Part shown: one piece after another, positions 60,751-64,000 of the stretch
Layout of the letters: each line of letters opens with the position of its first letter
How positions within the stretch are numbered: position 1 is the stretch's first letter
Source: Halovenus amylolytica
GTDB taxonomy: Archaea > Halobacteriota > Halobacteria > Halobacteriales > Haloarculaceae
DNA: 64,000 nt
Assembly (NCBI GenBank): GCA_004015825.1
Contig: SAYS01000009.1
Span: 62,001-126,000, forward strand
Direction of reading: 5' to 3'
The notes under the pieces: model-generated
Database searches by the model: none
Seen by the model: only the letters and a program-made list of their open reading frames with translations
What the model was told of the DNA's origin: nothing
Made by a program: the position numbers and the translations under genes

Positions 60751-60768
60751 ACTCGCAATAATCGCTAT
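60751..60768. repeat. Isolated MITE end next to copy 3
   Basis: ACTCGCAATAATCGCTAT matches the right end of MITE copy 3 (ACTCGCAACAATCACTAT) at 16 of 18 positions. The preceding 49 bases do not clearly match the rest of the element. It may be a half-deleted second copy. It stops 5 bp before the cupin stop codon. Confidence 0.55.
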
Positions 60769-60772
60769 GAGC

Positions 60773-61144
60773 TCACTCCACAAGCTCGATTTCGTCGTCA
60801 CCCGTCGGCACCGCACAGAGAAAGACCCCTTCTTCATCTCCCTCGTTGCGATACCAGTGGACCGCGCCTGCCGGGATATGAATCGTATCGCCAGCAGCGA
60901 CGGTGTACTCCTCGCCTTCGATGCCGACGACGTACTCCCCGGAGAGTACGTACTGTTCGTGTTCGATCTCGTTTGTGTGCTCTGGAACTGTCGCACCAGC
61001 GTCGAGAACGAATTTGCGTAGTGCGATATTCGGCGCACCGTAGGCTTCGTTGACGAGAACGCCTTTCGAGAGGCCGTCTGCTGCATCCAGTGGTTCGTAC
61101 TCGATATCCTCGGCCCGTCTGATCCGTGGGATCGATTCTGCCAT
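60773..61144 (-). CDS. Single-domain cupin
   Basis: A 123-residue cupin. Motif 1 reads VPEHTNEIEHEQYVLSGEYVVG (the two histidines H and the glutamate that bind metal), and motif 2 is AGDTIHIPAGAVHWYRN, with the last histidine. It may be an isomerase, dioxygenase or a ligand-binding protein. No enzyme partner lies beside it. Confidence 0.83.
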   Translation of the reverse strand: MAESIPRIRRAEDIEYEPLDAADGLSKGVLVNEAYGAPNIALRKFVLDAGATVPEHTNEIEHEQYVLSGEYVVGIEGEEYTVAAGDTIHIPAGAVHWYRNEGDEEGVFLCAVPTGDDEIELVE

Positions 61145-61287
61145 ACTGGCTGTAGGCCGGCCCTGCTGTTAGATCTTGGCTCGGGAGAGCGTGTCGTAAT
61201 CGAGACCGGGTGACAGACGAAGGTCAGTGACGCCACAAAAAGACGGCGACAGCTTCGACGGCACGATCACTGGCAGGAGAGTAACTG

Positions 61288-61417
61288 ATACTGGTGGCTG
61301 TCCATTCGGACAGCTATTCGGCCCCCGTGAGAACAAGTGCTCACGAGGATCGCCTCACGTTGTTCGACTCACCCCACGTGGGGTTGAAATTCTTCAGTTC
61401 CTTGTAGCTACCAGTAT
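61288..61417. mobile_element. 130-bp element with three hairpins and imperfect end repeats
   Basis: Ends ATACTGGTGGCT and AGCTACCAGTAT are inverted repeats with one mismatch. Between them lie GCTGTCC-ATTC-GGACAGC (61297-61314), CGTGAG/CTCACG (61326-61345) and the 14-base palindrome ACCCCACGTGGGGT (61371-61384). No ORF. This order of subterminal hairpins is like the ends of haloarchaeal IS200/IS605-TnpB elements, so it may be a remnant. It ends 9 bp from the MFS stop codon. The rest of the 282-bp spacer (61145-61287) shows nothing else. Confidence 0.55.
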
Positions 61418-61426
61418 GAATCCGCC

Positions 61427-62695
61427 TCAGTCCGCCGTTTCCTGCTCGTAGCTCTGGATGAACGCGATCCGATCTGCGCCGAACAGGAGGACGGCACCGA
61501 GTGAGGCACCGACGACTGCGAAGGCTGCGAGCACCGTGAAAAACGCCGGCAGCCCGAACCCGCCGATGAGGTACCCACCGATTGCGATACTCGCGGCCCC
61601 GAAGCCGAACTCCGCCAGATAGGTGTAGCCATAGGAGAGCCCACGGGTATCGGGCGGGGTGTACTGCGCGACTGCGACCTGGTAGAACGGCTGGATCGCA
61701 AAGAGGAAAAATCCGATCAGGCCACAGAGCACGAGCAACGGGCCGAGACCCAGATCGGAGACCGGGACGAAGACGAGAGCGAGCACAGCCAGCGTTACGA
61801 AGATGGCGACCATCCCCCGCTCGACCGGGACCCGTTCCGTGAGTTTGCCGCCGGCGTACTGCCCGCCCATCCCGACGACGAGCAGACCGACGAAGATGTA
61901 ATCACCGGGCTTGATCCCCTGCAGGCCGGCCTGCAGTTCGATCCCCTCCATGACCGGCAGGCCCTGGAGAATATCCGGCAGGAAGGTGAGGATCCCGCGA
62001 TAGAACAGCCCCTCGAAGGTGACGATGACGAACACGACGAGGAAGGCACTCGCCATGAGCGTCTTCGTATTCCTGATGAATGCCGGCACTGTAATCGGCG
62101 TGCCGGCATCGGCGTCGATATCCTCCTCGACGGCGGCCGTCGTATCGAAATCAGCGCGCAATCCGTAGAGGAAGGCAGCGATTCCCGGCACCGCGAGCAG
62201 TGCAGCGACGATCTCCCAGTCGAACCCGATCAAAAGCGTCGCGGCCGCGAACGGACCCAGCGTGATCCCAACGTTGCCGGCGATCCCGTGGTAGGCGAAC
62301 ACCGTCCCCTGTCTCTCCGCACCAGTGCTGATCAGCGACATCCCCGCCGGGTGGTAGACACTCGCGACGATTCCCCAGACGACGAGTGCTGCACCGATCA
62401 GATAGATCGATGTCGCGAAGGCCAGCGCGAAAAAGGAGAGGCTCATCCCTGCGAAACAGGCCAAAATTAGTCGCTTGGGGCCGAATCGGTCGGCGAGTAT
62501 CCCCGCCGGTAGCGCACCGATGCCGAAGGGCGCGTAGCCGAGCGCGACGATCAGGCCGATAAACGCGATCGAGACGTCGAACGAATCCTGCCAGACCACG
62601 AGGAAGATCGGAATCGAGAGCTCGTACCAGTGGACGAGCGCGTGGCCGAGCATCGTAAACCGGGCAATGGCGCGGTCGTTCGTAGTTAATCCCAT
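61427..62695 (-). CDS. MFS transporter
   Basis: A 422-residue permease with twelve predicted helices. The loop after helix 2 carries the MFS motif A-like sequence GALPAGILADRFGPKRLILA. The central loop (about residues 185-205) is acidic. Substrate not known. TATA-like GTTTATAAT lies about 50 bp upstream of the ATG at 62695. It is on the same strand as the peptidase behind it, but the 190 bp between them suggest separate transcripts. Confidence 0.85.
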   Translation of the reverse strand: MGLTTNDRAIARFTMLGHALVHWYELSIPIFLVVWQDSFDVSIAFIGLIVALGYAPFGIGALPAGILADRFGPKRLILACFAGMSLSFFALAFATSIYLIGAALVVWGIVASVYHPAGMSLISTGAERQGTVFAYHGIAGNVGITLGPFAAATLLIGFDWEIVAALLAVPGIAAFLYGLRADFDTTAAVEEDIDADAGTPITVPAFIRNTKTLMASAFLVVFVIVTFEGLFYRGILTFLPDILQGLPVMEGIELQAGLQGIKPGDYIFVGLLVVGMGGQYAGGKLTERVPVERGMVAIFVTLAVLALVFVPVSDLGLGPLLVLCGLIGFFLFAIQPFYQVAVAQYTPPDTRGLSYGYTYLAEFGFGAASIAIGGYLIGGFGLPAFFTVLAAFAVVGASLGAVLLFGADRIAFIQSYEQETAD

Positions 62696-62885
62696 TAGCT
62701 AAATCCTGGGGTTCCCAGGCAATACTGGTACTTTCTGCTACGGGATTATAAACCATGTTGAATAGATCAAAATCTGTCTCATCTTTGCTCGGTCGACGAC
62801 AATTCTGTGCGGACTCCGTTCGGCGCAGGCGTTTCTGTGCACGACAGACCAAAGGCCGATAGCTGCTATACCGCTCCCAGAACAG

Positions 62886-64000
62886 CTAGACGTGCTCGTC
62901 GAGGAAGTCGACGACCCTGCTGTATGCGTCGATCTGGTTTTCCAGTTTCGAGATACCGTGGCCCTCGTCGTCGAAAATCAGCTTCTCGACGGGTACGTCC
63001 TGCTCACGGGCTTGCTCGACGATCTGTTCTGCCTCTCCGACCGGTACTCGCGGATCGTTCGCACCGTGTAACACGAACAGTGGGGCCTCGATCCGGTCGA
63101 TGTTGTTGGTCGGACTGATCGATTCGAGGAACTCCCGATCCGCTTCGAGCGAGCCGTACTCCGCTTCACGGAGTTCGCGCCGCCAGGAGCCGGTGTTTTC
63201 GAGGAAGGTGACGAAGTTCGCGATCCCGACGACGTCGACGCCGGCAGCCCACAGGCCGGGGTACTCGGTGAGTGCGGCGAGTACCATGAATCCGCCGTAG
63301 GAGCCGCCCTTGGCGACGATCCGGTCCGGAGCGATCGTATCTCTGGACTGGAGCCAGTCGACCGCGTATCTGATATCCCGGACTGAATCCATCCGCTTTT
63401 CGACGTCGTCGAGGTGGGCGTAGCTGCGACCGTACCCCGACGAGCCACGAACGTTCGGCTCGAACAGTGCGTAGCCACGCGAGAGAAAGTACTGTCGCAG
63501 CCCCGAAAAGGAGGGCCGGCGCTGGCTCTCCGGACCACCGTGGATGTCGACAATGACCGGCACGCCACCGTCTGGCACCGTCTCCGGCAGTGAGAAGAAG
63601 GCTGGAATCTCGCGGTCGTCGAAGGTCGGGTACCGGCACAGCTCCGGTTCGACGAACGTCTCGGGTGGGATACCCGCAGTCGAGGCCCGTGTCCAGCGGG
63701 TGACTGTGCTGTCGAGACTCGAACTGTCTGCGTCGGAGTCGGCTGCGCCGATGGCTCGTAACCCCGCCAGATCCACGACGCTCACGTTCGTGTTCTCCGA
63801 CCGGCCCGACGAGGAGAGGGCGAACCGATCGCCGTCGGGGCCGAAGCTGACGCCGCCAGCGACGTTACCCGGAAGTTCCGGCATCGGGAGATCCCGCACA
63901 TCGCCGGACTCGGTGAGTTCACAGAGCGTCAGTTCGGTGTAGCCGTCGACATTTCGCGAGTAGATCAGTGCCCCAGTTTCGTCGTCCACTGCCACACCGT
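62886..64000 (-). CDS. S9-family prolyl-oligopeptidase-like peptidase (3' part; runs off the window)
   Basis: The frame is open to the right edge of the window, so only about the last 371 codons are seen. They hold the end of the beta-propeller and the complete alpha/beta-hydrolase domain, with the nucleophile in KGGSYGGFMVLAAL, the aspartate in HGANDPRVPVGEAEQIVEQA and the histidine in FDDEGHGISKLENQ. Members cleave short peptides or acyl-peptides. Whether it has a signal sequence cannot be seen. Confidence 0.88.
   Translation of the reverse strand, partial: GVAVDDETGALIYSRNVDGYTELTLCELTESGDVRDLPMPELPGNVAGGVSFGPDGDRFALSSSGRSENTNVSVVDLAGLRAIGAADSDADSSSLDSTVTRWTRASTAGIPPETFVEPELCRYPTFDDREIPAFFSLPETVPDGGVPVIVDIHGGPESQRRPSFSGLRQYFLSRGYALFEPNVRGSSGYGRSYAHLDDVEKRMDSVRDIRYAVDWLQSRDTIAPDRIVAKGGSYGGFMVLAALTEYPGLWAAGVDVVGIANFVTFLENTGSWRRELREAEYGSLEADREFLESISPTNNIDRIEAPLFVLHGANDPRVPVGEAEQIVEQAREQDVPVEKLIFDDEGHGISKLENQIDAYSRVVDFLDEHV

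Noticed and set aside
61362..61391. Single CRISPR-repeat-like sequence (CGTGGGGTTGAAAT)
   Set aside because: Only one unit, no spacer array and no cas genes; it lies inside a hairpin-rich element that explains it better.

Overview
The window is chromosomal DNA from a halophilic archaeon (class Halobacteria). The evidence is the strongly acidic proteins, G/C-rich third codon positions, mostly leaderless genes with a TATA-like box about 25-30 bp before the start codon, Tat-type lipoprotein signals, halocyanin, archaeal DnaG, LonB, RadB, TFB, a V-type ATPase subunit D and haloarchaeal ferredoxin-dependent 2-oxoacid oxidoreductase genes. Gene content resembles the Haloarculaceae, but that placement is only a guess. 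I saw no rRNA, tRNA, CRISPR array or complete transposase gene.

Layout. 0-9 kb: a small membrane protein, a UvrD-like helicase, bacterial-type riboflavin synthase, an FAD oxidoreductase, a HAD phosphatase and valS, whose reading frame is cut by an in-frame TAG; then a glutathionyl-hydroquinone-reductase-like GST. 9-21.7 kb: ribosomal protein L10e, a RimK-like ligase, a degenerate histidine kinase fused to a membrane module that also occurs as a separate gene nearby, radB, cheC, acyl-CoA dehydrogenase, porAB with an Lrp regulator, a DHH phosphoesterase and a CBS-ParB protein. 21.7-32.7 kb: sufS, a NagD-like HAD protein, atpD, a zinc-ribbon membrane protein, a threonine-synthase paralogue lacking its PLP lysine, an FAD oxidoreductase, a DUF7344-DICT pair, an MGMT-like protein lacking its cysteine divergent from an FeS photolyase, and a threonine dehydratase. 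32.7-45.3 kb: aroC, a two-domain halocyanin, a PfkB kinase overlapping ribose-1,5-bisphosphate isomerase, a geranylgeranyl-reductase-family protein, a glycosyltransferase, regulators, ptsH and dhaKLM. 45.3-64 kb: LysE exporter, HD hydrolase, a large sensor kinase, Trm112-like protein, TFB, a soluble chemoreceptor, aroD, dnaG, an NMN adenylyltransferase, lonB with a CPBP protease, a HiPIP-like lipoprotein, a cupin, an MFS transporter and the 3' part of an S9 peptidase gene.

Functional links. The DhaK/L/M proteins and HPr form a PEP-dependent dihydroxyacetone kinase system that would feed DHAP to glycolysis; porAB oxidises pyruvate with ferredoxin. The PfkB kinase and the isomerase fit the haloarchaeal non-carboxylating pentose bisphosphate route of nucleoside breakdown, which also ends in DHAP. 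AroC and AroD serve the shikimate pathway. The MGMT-like gene and the photolyase share a 99-bp divergent promoter region.

The main unusual items are: a family of four roughly 111-bp inverted-repeat elements (MITE-like), three of which lie at or within about 10 bp of stop codons and one of which supplies a gene's stop codon; two other hairpin-rich elements; the interrupted valS with a branched inverted-repeat structure upstream; and three proteins that keep their family fold but have lost the key catalytic residue.
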